Source: an uncultured Hyphomonas sp. (GTDB lineage: Bacteria; Pseudomonadota; Alphaproteobacteria; Caulobacterales; Hyphomonadaceae). Taken from it: a DNA stretch of 64,000 bases. A program made the translations under genes and the position numbers. Shown one piece after another: positions 43,040-51,131 of the stretch. Below the pieces are notes generated by a model that was given only the letters and a program-made list of their open reading frames with translations, was not told the DNA's origin and did no database searches. The first letter of the stretch is position 1. Every line of letters begins with the position of its first letter. The stretch lies in the NCBI RefSeq assembly GCF_963675305.1, contig NZ_OY776147.1:3348001-3412000 (forward strand). The letters are read 5' to 3'.

Positions 43040-43777
43040 ATGTTTCTTGATTGCTACAAAATCTATGACGTCGCGCCGGATCTGGTGCCCGCCCGGTCAA
43101 ATCGTGACTGGATGGACGCTTTCACAGACCGCCATCCCTATCGCTGCCTGCCGCTGACCATGGCGAACTCTACGGGCTGGGAATTGCTCGCCCCGATGGA
43201 CATCAAGATCGAGTGGAATGGCGGCCCGCGCAATGAGGATATCCGCCTCCTGACCCGCGGCGACCCGCGCGCCATTGAAAGTTTCGCCGGGGCGCACTTT
43301 GCGCGTGGCATCGTCACGTTCCATACCGGCCACCTTTTCCGCACACCGCCCGGCTGGGGTGTCTGGGTGACCGGCCCGCCGAACTGGCCGAAGGACGGCA
43401 TCTATCCGCTGACGGGCCTCGTTGAGACCGACTGGCTGCCTTTTCCCTTCACCATGAACTGGCAGATGACCCGAAAGGGCAGCGTGGTCTTCGAAAAGGG
43501 CGAGCCCTTCGCCTTCATCACGCTGATGGAGCACAAGAAGCTGGAAGAGATCCAGCCGGAGCGCAAACTCCTGCGCTCCAATGAAGAGCTGGTGAAGGAA
43601 TACAATGCCTGGACCGAGAGCCGGGCGGACTTCAACAAACGCCTCGGCGAGGGCGAAGAAGGCGCCATGAAGGAACGCTGGCAGCGTCACTATATGCGCG
43701 GCGAGAAACCGACCGGCGACAAGGCTGACAGCCACCAGACCAAGCGCCGCCTGAAGCCGCCGAAAGAGATTTCATGA
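43040..43777 (+). CDS. DUF6065-like protein
   Basis: 245 residues, cytoplasmic, no signal or membrane segment. PYRCLPLTMANSTGWELLAP, FRTPPGWGVWVTGPPNWPKDG and VETDWLPFPFTMNWQMTRKG resemble the DUF6065 family as I remember it. Function unknown. The basic C-terminal tail is Lys/Arg-rich. Its stop overlaps the ATG of the following acetyltransferase (ATGA), so the two are coupled. A GTG at 43028 is another possible start. Confidence 0.6.
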   Translation: MFLDCYKIYDVAPDLVPARSNRDWMDAFTDRHPYRCLPLTMANSTGWELLAPMDIKIEWNGGPRNEDIRLLTRGDPRAIESFAGAHFARGIVTFHTGHLFRTPPGWGVWVTGPPNWPKDGIYPLTGLVETDWLPFPFTMNWQMTRKGSVVFEKGEPFAFITLMEHKKLEEIQPERKLLRSNEELVKEYNAWTESRADFNKRLGEGEEGAMKERWQRHYMRGEKPTGDKADSHQTKRRLKPPKEIS

Positions 43778-44262
43778 CCACAATCCGGGCCTATGAGCCC
43801 GCAGACCTGCCGGCCCTGCACGCGATCAACAAGCAGGGGGTGCCGGGCGTCAGCCGTGAAACGAAGGAAGACCTCGGCTTGATCCTGACGCTCGGAGAAT
43901 GTTTCCTGGCCTGTGCTGACGATGGACGGCCGATCGGGTTCATAAATCTCGTCCCCCTGGGAACGGAAGCCTACAAGAGCCCGAACCTTCGATGGTTTGA
44001 GGCGCGCGGCGGCAATCTCATCTATGTCGACCGGATCGCGATTGATCCTTCCCATCAGGGCAAACGCCTGGGGGAGGCGCTCTATGGCGCGGCCTTCGCC
44101 CGATGTGGCGCCCGCTATGCGCGGATAGGCTGTGAGGTGAACCGCCTGCCGCCCAATCCGGGCTCGCTGCGCTTCCACAAACGGTTGGGTTTTCGGGAAG
44201 TCGGCAGTCAGGCTTTCGTCCCCGGCGAGAAGGAAGTGATCTATCTGGAGCGGCCGCTTTAG
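43774..44262 (+). CDS. GNAT family N-acetyltransferase
   Basis: 162 residues. IRAYEPADLPALHAINKQG opens the fold. YVDRIAIDPSHQGKRLGEAL carries the acetyl-CoA motif (Q-G-K-R-L-G). FHKRLGFREVG closes it. The substrate is unknown; coupling to the DUF6065 gene suggests a shared job. It ends 4 bp before the hisE stop on the opposite strand. Confidence 0.88.
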   Translation: MTTIRAYEPADLPALHAINKQGVPGVSRETKEDLGLILTLGECFLACADDGRPIGFINLVPLGTEAYKSPNLRWFEARGGNLIYVDRIAIDPSHQGKRLGEALYGAAFARCGARYARIGCEVNRLPPNPGSLRFHKRLGFREVGSQAFVPGEKEVIYLERPL

Positions 44263-44266
44263 GCGA

Positions 44267-44614
44267 TCAGCTCTTACGGCTCGCTTTCTCCGCAATCCCG
44301 CTCGTGCCCTGGCGCTTTTCGAGCGCGGCCGCCACATCATCGAGGCTGACGCCGCGCACGCGGAGGGCCACGAGCGCATGGTAGAGCATGTCGGCGGCTT
44401 CGCTGGCGACGCGTTCATCGCTCTCTTCGCGAAGGGCCTGGATGAATTCGCCCGCTTCTTCCTCGGCCTTGTCCGCGCAGGCGCCGACCCCTTTCGACAA
44501 AAGCTTGGCCGTCCATGACGAGCTCGCATCGCCCGTTTCGGCGCGTGTATCGATGGTCATGCCCAGATGGGCGAGGGCTTCGGCGAGGCGGTCGGCAGAT
44601 CCGAGAATAGACAT
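44267..44614 (-). CDS. hisE: Phosphoribosyl-ATP pyrophosphatase
   Basis: 115 residues, an all-alpha MazG-like enzyme. ACADKAEEEAGEFIQALRE and ASEAADMLYHALVAL carry the metal-binding Glu/Asp residues. It catalyses the second step of histidine synthesis. Free-standing hisE (not fused to hisI) is usual in alphaproteobacteria. It is the downstream end of a dispersed his group; a plus-strand hydratase gene separates it from hisF. Confidence 0.93.
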   Translation of the reverse strand: MSILGSADRLAEALAHLGMTIDTRAETGDASSSWTAKLLSKGVGACADKAEEEAGEFIQALREESDERVASEAADMLYHALVALRVRGVSLDDVAAALEKRQGTSGIAEKASRKS

Positions 44615-44711
44615 GGCGCCTCCTTACCCTCCTTCCGCGAGGGGAGGAAGCCTGCCAGCTTGACGCGGGCGCGGGGCGCGTCACTTTTATCCCAAACAAG
44701 GAGGGTTCCGG

Positions 44712-45524
44712 ATGAGCGACCGGGTGACGATCACGCATCTTGAAGACGGCATCGCAGATGTCCGCATGGTGCGCACCGACAAGATGAATGCGCTGGACAC
44801 TGCCCAGTTCCAGGCGCTGGCCGACACGATCGAGGAGCTGCATGGCACCAAGGGCCTGCGCTGCGTCGTGCTGTCAGGGGAGGGACGGGCCTTCTGCGCG
44901 GGGCTGGACCTGACGGCCATGTCCGGAAATTCCTCGGGCGACGGGGAGAAAAAAGGTGGGGCAACGGGCGACCTTGCCACACGGGTATTCGGCGATGCGA
45001 ACCTCGCCCAATATGTCGCCTGGGGCTGGCGGAAGCTGGAAGTGCCCGTGATTGCAGCAGCGCACGGCGTTGCCTTTGGCGGCGGGTTCCAGATCCTGTC
45101 GGGTGCGGACGTCCGCTTTATCCACCCGGACACGCGCTGTGCGATCATGGAAATGAAGTGGGGCCTGGTGCCGGACATGGCGGGCTTCCCCCTCTGGCGG
45201 GGCAATGCGCGCGACGATGTGATCCGCGAGCTGACCTATACGAACCGGGAGTTCAACGGCCGCGAAGCCCACGCCATGGGCTTTGCCACGCATGTCTCCG
45301 ATACGCCGCATGAAGACGCCCTGGCGCTGGCGAAAGTGATCGCCAACAAGCACCCGGCCGCGATGCGCGGTGCCAAAACGCTCTGCAACGCCATGGCTGA
45401 CCTGTCGGACGCAGACCTGCTGATGCTGGAAAGCACGGAGCAGCTGAAAGTCATCCGCACGCCGAACCAGATGGAAGCGGTGATGGCGGAGATGCAGAAG
45501 CGGAAACCCGTTTTCGCGGAATAG
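44712..45524 (+). CDS. Crotonase (enoyl-CoA hydratase/isomerase) family protein
   Basis: 270 residues. GEGRAFCAGLDLTAM and AHGVAFGGGFQILSGADVRF build the CoA pocket and oxyanion hole. Where hydratases usually carry Glu, the segment reads MKWGLVPDMAG with Asp, as in some isomerase-like members. The exact reaction is therefore uncertain. A perfect AAGGAGG precedes the ATG. It lies between hisE and hisF on the opposite strand and is probably unrelated to histidine synthesis. Confidence 0.85.
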   Translation: MSDRVTITHLEDGIADVRMVRTDKMNALDTAQFQALADTIEELHGTKGLRCVVLSGEGRAFCAGLDLTAMSGNSSGDGEKKGGATGDLATRVFGDANLAQYVAWGWRKLEVPVIAAAHGVAFGGGFQILSGADVRFIHPDTRCAIMEMKWGLVPDMAGFPLWRGNARDDVIRELTYTNREFNGREAHAMGFATHVSDTPHEDALALAKVIANKHPAAMRGAKTLCNAMADLSDADLLMLESTEQLKVIRTPNQMEAVMAEMQKRKPVFAE

Positions 45525-45539
45525 GCCCCAAAACAGGGT

Positions 45540-46301
45540 CTAAAGCGGCCGCACCGGCGCGCCTGCTTCGGCCAGCGCGCGCCGGGCGTCTGCCACCGTC
45601 GCTTCGCCGAAATGGAAGATCGAGGCGGCGAGCACGGCCGTCGCCCCGCCCTCCAGCACAGCCGCCGGCATGTCGTCCACGCTGCCGGCGCCGCCGCTGG
45701 CCACAACCGGAATGTTTACAACAGATGTGACCGCCTGCAGCAGCGGGATGTCATAGCCGGACTTGGTGCCGTCCTTGTCCATGCTGGTCAGCAGGATTTC
45801 GCCTGCGCCCTTGCTTTCGGCGAGTTTCGCAAATTCCACCGCATCGATACCGGTGGCCGTGCGGCCGCCATGGGTGAAGATCTCCCAATGATCCTCCACC
45901 TTGCGCGCATCGATCGCGACGACGACAGCCTGGCGCCCGGCTTTTGCGGCGCAGCGGGCGACGACGTCCGGGTCTGCGACGGCGGCGGAATTGATCGCCA
46001 CCTTGTCGGCCCCGGCCCGGAGGAGCGCGACCAGATCGTCCGCGCTGCGCACGCCGCCGCCCACGGTCAGCGGCATGAAGCACTGTTCCGCCGTGGCGGA
46101 GACGATGTCGAGCAGCGTGCCGCGGCCCTCATGGCTGGCGGTGATGTCGAGGAAACAGAGCTCGTCCGCGCCTTGTAAATCATAGGCTTTTGCCAGCGCG
46201 ACGGGGTCGCCGGCATCTTTGAGGTCTACGAAGTTCACGCCTTTGACGGTGCGCCCGTCTTTCACGTCGAGGCAGGGGATGATGCGGGTCTTGAGGCTCA
46301 T
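45540..46301 (-). CDS. hisF: Imidazole glycerol phosphate synthase subunit HisF
   Basis: 253 residues. IIPCLDVKDGRTVKGVNF holds the catalytic Asp11-type residue, and TSMDKDGTKSGYDI the second Asp. The TIM barrel is complete. With HisH it makes IGP and AICAR from PRFAR. Divergent from a GGDEF gene, with a 214-bp region between them that contains an 11-bp tandem array. Confidence 0.96.
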   Translation of the reverse strand: MSLKTRIIPCLDVKDGRTVKGVNFVDLKDAGDPVALAKAYDLQGADELCFLDITASHEGRGTLLDIVSATAEQCFMPLTVGGGVRSADDLVALLRAGADKVAINSAAVADPDVVARCAAKAGRQAVVVAIDARKVEDHWEIFTHGGRTATGIDAVEFAKLAESKGAGEILLTSMDKDGTKSGYDIPLLQAVTSVVNIPVVASGGAGSVDDMPAAVLEGGATAVLAASIFHFGEATVADARRALAEAGAPVRPL

Positions 46302-46386
46302 GCGACGGCTTTAGCCGGGAAAGACCCCGCGGCAAAGCCCGCGTCTGTGCGGCAGTCCGCTCTTTGGCCCGAAACCCGGAGAAGCA

Positions 46387-46441
46387 CCGTCTATACACCC
46401 TCAATAGACCGTCTATGCGCCGTCTATAGACCCTCAATAGA
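46387..46441. repeat. Five 11-bp tandem units between hisF and a GGDEF gene
   Basis: CCGTCTATACA, CCCTCAATAGA, CCGTCTATGCG, CCGTCTATAGA and CCCTCAATAGA follow each other without gaps from 46387 to 46441. Period 11 is close to one helical turn, so a protein would meet every unit on the same face. The array sits in the divergent promoter region. Confidence 0.85.
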
Positions 46442-46515
46442 TCAAATTTCACCGATTGCTTCGACGGGCTTTTAAGCGAGCGCTGGCATAAGCTGTCGAA
46501 ACGAGTGGGGACTTG

Positions 46516-47265
46516 ATGTTGAGATTGTCGAAACACGCCAGGAAGGCGGCTTTAACCACAACTTCGGTAACGGTCATGGCGGTCTTGCTGACCTTCATCC
46601 CGGTCTGGATCTGGCTTCAGATCGATCCGGTGATCAGCAAGCGCGACATCTACATCTCCTGCATCGTCCTGCCGCTTCTGATCTCTCCGTCCTGCAGCAT
46701 CGGCATCCAGCGCGCGCACCTGAAAGTGCGCCACCTGGCCGACCGCAACGAATACCTTGCCAATCATGACGAGCTGACCGGCCTGCCGAACCGGCGGGCC
46801 TTCTTTGCCCGGGCAGGGGCGCTGATGGACCTGCCGCGGCCCAGCACGCAGGTCTTTGCCTGCGCGATTGCCGACATTGACGATTTCAAGAGCATCAACG
46901 ACACGGCCGGCCACGAAACCGGAGACCTTGTGCTGAAGGCGCTGTCCACCGTCCTGGCCGAGATCGCCCCGGAGGATGTGACCGTTGCGCGGCTCGGCGG
47001 GGAGGAATTCGCCATGGCGGGCCTGTTCGCCAGCGAGGCGGCAGCCCGCATCTGGTTCGAGGCGCTGGTGCGAGAAGTGGCCTGCCGCCGCCCGGATGGC
47101 CGCAAGGTGACGATCAGCCTCGGCTGGTGCATCGCCGAGGCAGAAGAGAACATGTCCGCCCAGCTGAGCCGGGCAGACCATGCCCTCTACCAGGCCAAGC
47201 ATGGCGGCAAGAACCGCGCCGTGCGGGCGGTTTCCGGCGGCCCGCGCATGATCGCGGTCGCCTGA
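46516..47265 (+). CDS. GGDEF-domain diguanylate cyclase
   Basis: 249 residues. Two hydrophobic segments (about residues 14-36 and 43-62) anchor it in the membrane, followed by NEYLANHDELTGLPNRRAFF and the active-site GGEEF at residues 161-165. GWCIAEAEENMSAQLSRAD continues the domain. No RxxD inhibitory site is seen five residues upstream of GGEEF. It likely makes cyclic di-GMP from GTP. The N-terminal MLRLSKHARK is encoded by sequence containing a TGTCGAAA repeat-like element. GTGGGG precedes the ATG. Confidence 0.88.
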   Translation: MLRLSKHARKAALTTTSVTVMAVLLTFIPVWIWLQIDPVISKRDIYISCIVLPLLISPSCSIGIQRAHLKVRHLADRNEYLANHDELTGLPNRRAFFARAGALMDLPRPSTQVFACAIADIDDFKSINDTAGHETGDLVLKALSTVLAEIAPEDVTVARLGGEEFAMAGLFASEAAARIWFEALVREVACRRPDGRKVTISLGWCIAEAEENMSAQLSRADHALYQAKHGGKNRAVRAVSGGPRMIAVA

Positions 47266-47339
47266 CGCCCGGCGCCACAATTCGGTTGCTGTACCGGTTT
47301 CCGGTTTGACAGCGGGGGCAGGCTTGCTACCCCCATGGC

Positions 47340-48050
47340 ATGAAACCTCAGGAAACAGACGAAGCCGCCCGCTGGGCACGTATGGTCGAGGCGGAGGAAC
47401 GCGCCTTCGCCCTGCTGGACGCGATCGAGGCCGCGGGCATCATGAAACCGGGCCGCACCGAAGGGGAGGTGGACTGCGACATCGAAGCCATCGCGGCAGA
47501 TCAGTTCGGCATCGCGCGCAACTGGCACCAGCGCCTCGTGCGCGCCGGGCCGAACACGACCTGCATCTTCTCTGACCGGCCCGACGAAGTGACCATCGGG
47601 CCTGAGGATACAGTTTATATCGACATGGGCCCCGTCTTCGAACAGGCCGAGGCCGACGTCGGCCGCACCTATGCCATGGGGCAGGACCCGGCCCGCCATA
47701 CGCTAGTGGCCGCGCTGCCCGAAGTGTTCGAGGAAATGCGCGCCTTTGCGCTGTCAAAGCCGGATGTGACGGGGGCGGAGGTTTATGACTTTGCCTGCCG
47801 CGCGGCGGAGGCGCGGGGCTATCATTTCGGCGGCAAGATCGCGGGGCACACTGTGGGGGAGTTCCCGCATGCCACCTGGCCGCTGGAGCCGGCCCACCAG
47901 CGCCTCTGGCCGGACAATCCGGAGCCGCTCAGTAGTCCGGACCATCTCGGCCGCCCCCGCTACTGGATCCTGGAAGCCCACCTCGTAGAGCCGGGCCGCC
48001 AATGGGGCGGCTTTTATGAGCGGTTGTTGCGGATGGATAAAAGTTCTTGA
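47340..48050 (+). CDS. M24-family metallopeptidase (aminopeptidase P-like)
   Basis: 236 residues, a compact pita-bread fold. Candidate metal ligands are the Asp in YIDMGPVF, the Asp in ADVGRTYAMG, the His in GHTVGEFPHA and the Glu in ILEAHLVEPG and GGFYERLL. The protein is shorter than methionine aminopeptidase or PepP. Substrate unknown; it may be a small M24 hydrolase. The islet described below begins directly after it. Confidence 0.75.
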   Translation: MKPQETDEAARWARMVEAEERAFALLDAIEAAGIMKPGRTEGEVDCDIEAIAADQFGIARNWHQRLVRAGPNTTCIFSDRPDEVTIGPEDTVYIDMGPVFEQAEADVGRTYAMGQDPARHTLVAALPEVFEEMRAFALSKPDVTGAEVYDFACRAAEARGYHFGGKIAGHTVGEFPHATWPLEPAHQRLWPDNPEPLSSPDHLGRPRYWILEAHLVEPGRQWGGFYERLLRMDKSS

Positions 48051-48062
48051 TTTGTTCCGAAT

Positions 48063-48092
48063 TTGGAATTAAATTGTTGATAGAAATATAGT
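48063..48092 (+). promoter_or_regulatory. Sigma70-like promoter of the two-gene islet
   Basis: TTGGAA (48063-48068) and TATAGT (48087-48092) are spaced by 18 bp, near-consensus -35 and -10 hexamers in a locally AT-rich stretch. Transcription would begin near 48099, after the GTG at 48097 and before the TTG at 48136. Confidence 0.45.
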
Positions 48093-48135
48093 CTCGGTGC
48101 ACTCCCTAAGAAAGAAAACCATTGGGGAGGCACTT

Positions 48136-49137
48136 TTGGCCGATCAGAGAAAGTCATTGACCGTGCAGTATCGCAAGCTGGCGGACCCTACCAACGCATT
48201 CGGTGGTCAGTCACTTCAGGCCGCTCTAAAGCGGGCGGTCATTTCTCCCGCGGGTGATGAGGCTGTAGGTAAGCACTGGAAGCGGCGTGCTTGGACACCG
48301 ACAGGGGACCAATCTCACACCTATCTGATGAACATATATCAGGATGGGTCCAACAGCTTTTTCGGGGATCTCACCCAATACACCCAAGGGTATATGCAGT
48401 CTCTGCTTAAACAAGAGGACGATAGTCCAATGCTTGCGGTGGAGCAGAGCCCTGCTCCTCAGGGTCGAGAATATATACACTCAATGATGTACTGGATGGC
48501 GGTCAACGATCATCTGCTCGCCATTCAGAGCATTTCTCTTTCCACGAAGCATCTAGAGAACTACCTATCGTGGCTTTTGAATGAAAGAACATCGGCAGTC
48601 GGACCGACCGGCCATGTAATCTTAGATGCCAAGTTCGATACTGACGACATGGGCGGAAATCTCGACGACATCAACGAGATCGTTGTGGGTGGTACTGGTG
48701 CAGTTGAGGCAGCGGCAACATCGTCGGTGAAGCCCGAGTTCCGGGACGTAGAAAGGCGTACGGACGTTGGTGAGCGGCGTCCTTGGGGGCAGCGCGCTCT
48801 AGATGTTCTAAAAGCCGTAATGAATAGCGAAGCTGATGTGCAAAAATTGCTAGAGGAGATGCCAGAAGGAGCCGACTTGGATGTGTCTGTTCATATTGGT
48901 TACAAATCAAAAAAGCGAAAGCTCAGCCGGGCTCCAATGCAGCGTGCACTTCGAAACCTCCCTGAAGGGGACATCACAGCAAAAGGCCGATTTGGTAAGC
49001 AAAGTGGTAAGGACATCCGGCTTAGTTATCCCGCTCGAGTGCTTACTAAAAATAGCCTTCCCGACATCGAGGACGTTCGTGCGAAGATGTGGGATGCATA
49101 CGAGTACTTCGTCAAGAACGGAAAAATTGATCCATAG
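48136..49137 (+). CDS. RexA-like candidate sensor protein (unknown family)
   Basis: 333 residues from a TTG preceded by GGGGAGG at 5-nt spacing; a GTG at 48097 would add 13 residues but seems to lie before the predicted transcription start. No signal or membrane segment. It contains GDLTQYTQGYMQSLLKQ, HSMMYWMAVNDHLLAIQSI, KHLENYLSWLL, DINEIVVGGTGAVE and a C-terminal half with LDVSVHIGYKSKKRKL followed by a short helix and GKDIRLSYP. This order of elements resembles lambda RexA as I remember it (sensor region, then an IGxTxVxVE-like link, then an alpha/beta C-domain). Sample GC is clearly lower than flanking genes. Gene, order and partner suggest phage defence; this is inference. Confidence 0.7.
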   Translation: MADQRKSLTVQYRKLADPTNAFGGQSLQAALKRAVISPAGDEAVGKHWKRRAWTPTGDQSHTYLMNIYQDGSNSFFGDLTQYTQGYMQSLLKQEDDSPMLAVEQSPAPQGREYIHSMMYWMAVNDHLLAIQSISLSTKHLENYLSWLLNERTSAVGPTGHVILDAKFDTDDMGGNLDDINEIVVGGTGAVEAAATSSVKPEFRDVERRTDVGERRPWGQRALDVLKAVMNSEADVQKLLEEMPEGADLDVSVHIGYKSKKRKLSRAPMQRALRNLPEGDITAKGRFGKQSGKDIRLSYPARVLTKNSLPDIEDVRAKMWDAYEYFVKNGKIDP

Positions 49138-49154
49138 ATGATCGTGTCTCAAAG

Positions 49155-49751
49155 ATGACTTTTATCCGTAGACATATTGATGTGCTTGTAGCCGGAGTAT
49201 CGGCAATACTTGCGGTCGTGCTTTTGGACCCGAATGTTCTGACCAGCGTAACTGGTGAATTAATCACATTCTACGGTGTACAGGCGGCCATCATATTGCC
49301 TGCTATGGTATTTACAGCGGGTATTTTAAAGCCAGAGGGCTTGCGCTTTTCGGAGGCGGAAAAGTACCACAAGGCGCTGCGAGTACAGATGATGTTCTGG
49401 ATTACTTTGCTCGTGTTGGACTTTGTCGTTGTTGTTTCGCTGATTTTCGGCAAAGCAGTTAGTTGGAATTTGGTAACACCCAAATGGGGTTTTATTCCGC
49501 AGCTAAACTGGGCGGATGCGATCATGCTTGTAGCCTCATTTACCGGTCTACTCGCTGTGGTGAGGACCATTCCCTTCATACGAGGAGTGCTCAGTTTGTT
49601 GGACATGAACTCAGCTATGGTTTTGAGCGCCATTAAGGATCGAGATGCATCGTTAGCGAATGCAAATCGGAATGCTGAATCAGCTAAAATCGAGTTACCC
49701 TCCGGGTATGGAGATAAGATTGTCCCTAACGATGGGTCATCCGAAGATTAG
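49155..49751 (+). CDS. RexB-like four-helix inner-membrane protein (unknown family)
   Basis: 198 residues with four predicted membrane helices, about 10-25, 36-58, 77-98 and 119-137, short loops, and a soluble C-terminal tail of about 55 residues. FYGVQAAIILPAMVFTAGIL in helix 2 recalls the RexB YAG...FLIG helix. RexB is 144 residues; here the tail is longer. It starts 17 bp after the soluble partner and is surely co-transcribed with it. Its TAG stop interlocks with the hisA stop on the other strand. RexB is thought to form an ion channel that collapses membrane potential; that role is inferred here by analogy only. Confidence 0.7.
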   Translation: MTFIRRHIDVLVAGVSAILAVVLLDPNVLTSVTGELITFYGVQAAIILPAMVFTAGILKPEGLRFSEAEKYHKALRVQMMFWITLLVLDFVVVVSLIFGKAVSWNLVTPKWGFIPQLNWADAIMLVASFTGLLAVVRTIPFIRGVLSLLDMNSAMVLSAIKDRDASLANANRNAESAKIELPSGYGDKIVPNDGSSED

Positions 49752-50476
49752 TCTGTTGCCACCGCTATTACCTCACTCGCCACAACATCCCCATCATAAA
49801 GTGCGCGCCCCAGAATAGACCCCGCAATCGGCGCGTCTGCGGCCATCAGGGCGCGGATGTCGTCTGTGCTGGCGACGCCGCCCGAGGCGATGACGGGGAT
49901 GGAGACGGTGTTTGCGAGCTCTGCCGTGAACGGAACATTGACGCCGGTTTTCAGGCCGTCGCGGCCGATGTCGGTGGCGACGATGGCTGCGACGCCGCAG
50001 CCTTCGAAGGCTTTCGCAAGTTCGGCCGCCTTCATGTCGCTGGTCTCGGCCCAGCCTTCGACGGCCACCATGCCGTTCTTCGCATCGATGCCGACCACAA
50101 TCTTGCCGGGCAGGGCGCGGGCGGCTTCTTTCACCAGCTCCGGATCTCTGAGCGCAACCGTGCCGAGGATGACGCGGGAGATGCCGGCCTCCAGCCAGGC
50201 GTCGATCTGCGCCCGCGTGCGGATGCCGCCGCCGAGCTGCACAGGCGCATCGGTGGCTTTCAGGATCGCCTCGACCGCCGCGCGGTTCACGGCCTTGCCC
50301 TCGAAGGCGCCGTTCAGGTCCACAACGTGAAGATGGGTGAAGCCCGCCTCGCGGAAGGCTTTCGCCTGCGCCGCCGGGCTGTCGGAGAAGACGGTCGCCT
50401 GGTCCATCTCGCCGCGCAGCAGGCGCACGCACTGGCCGTCTTTCAGGTCGATGGCGGGGTAGAGGGTAAAGGTCAT
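49748..50476 (-). CDS. hisA: HisA isomerase (ProFAR isomerase)
   Basis: 242 residues. LYPAIDLKDGQCVRLLRGE carries the catalytic Asp near residue 9, and ATDIGRDGLKTGVN the second. It isomerises ProFAR to PRFAR in histidine synthesis. It lies 7 bp downstream of hisH, so the two form an operon. The stop codon interlocks with that of the islet membrane gene. The true start is ATG 50476. Confidence 0.95.
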   Translation of the reverse strand: MTFTLYPAIDLKDGQCVRLLRGEMDQATVFSDSPAAQAKAFREAGFTHLHVVDLNGAFEGKAVNRAAVEAILKATDAPVQLGGGIRTRAQIDAWLEAGISRVILGTVALRDPELVKEAARALPGKIVVGIDAKNGMVAVEGWAETSDMKAAELAKAFEGCGVAAIVATDIGRDGLKTGVNVPFTAELANTVSIPVIASGGVASTDDIRALMAADAPIAGSILGRALYDGDVVASEVIAVATD

Positions 50477-50483
50477 CTTGGTC

Positions 50484-51131
50484 TTAAGGCGCCCATTGCA
50501 GGAAATTGGAGAGGATCTTGAGGCCGGTAGTCTGGCTCTTCTCCGGATGGAACTGCGTGCCGAACATGTTGCGCCGGGCGACCGCCGCGACGATGGGCAC
50601 GCCATAGTCCGCCGTTGCGACCACGTCGGCCGGGTTGTCCGGCTTCATCGCATAGGAATGGGTGAAATAGACGTGCGGATCCTCGCCCAGATCTGCCAGC
50701 ACGGGGTGGGGCGTCAGGCGCGTGAAGGTGAGGCCGTTCCAGCCCATGTGGGGAATGCGGAAGCCTTCGCCGGGCTCGATGATGTCCACCGTGCCCTTGA
50801 TCCAGCCGAGGCCGGCCGTGTAGCCGTCCTCCAGCCCGGCGGTCGCCATCAGCTGCATGCCGACGCAGATGCCGAAGAAGGGCTTGCCCTCCTTGAGCAC
50901 CGCCTCGTTCAGCGCGTCCACCACGCCCTCGCGGGCGCGCAGGCCGGCGGCGCAGTCGGCAAAATGGCCAACGCCCGGCAGGACGATTCTTGTGGCTTCG
51001 AGGATGGTTTCGGGGGAGTCGGTCACGACAATCTCGTGGCTCGTCCCCGCCAGCGCCGCCGCCTCCCGCAGGGCCCGCTCGGCCGAGTGGAGGTTGCCGG
51101 AGCCGTAATCGATCAGCGCGACCTGTGTCAT
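50484..51131 (-). CDS. hisH: Imidazole glycerol phosphate synthase subunit HisH
   Basis: 215 residues. A class I glutamine amidotransferase with FFGICVGMQLM (Cys nucleophile) and TQFHPEKSQ (His, Glu). LIDYGSGNLHSAERAL opens it. It supplies ammonia to HisF; the hisF gene lies 4 kb away in this window. It is read in the same operon as hisA. Confidence 0.95.
   Translation of the reverse strand: MTQVALIDYGSGNLHSAERALREAAALAGTSHEIVVTDSPETILEATRIVLPGVGHFADCAAGLRAREGVVDALNEAVLKEGKPFFGICVGMQLMATAGLEDGYTAGLGWIKGTVDIIEPGEGFRIPHMGWNGLTFTRLTPHPVLADLGEDPHVYFTHSYAMKPDNPADVVATADYGVPIVAAVARRNMFGTQFHPEKSQTTGLKILSNFLQWAP

Noticed and set aside
48051..49751. The two-gene islet as a Kiwa system
   Set aside because: KwaA also has four helices, but kwaA precedes kwaB in Kiwa and gene 1 shows no DUF4868-like pattern that I can recognise; the RexAB order fits better.
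48051..49760. Direct repeats (att-like) at the islet ends
   Set aside because: No matching sequence of useful length was found between the M24 stop region and the hisA stop region.
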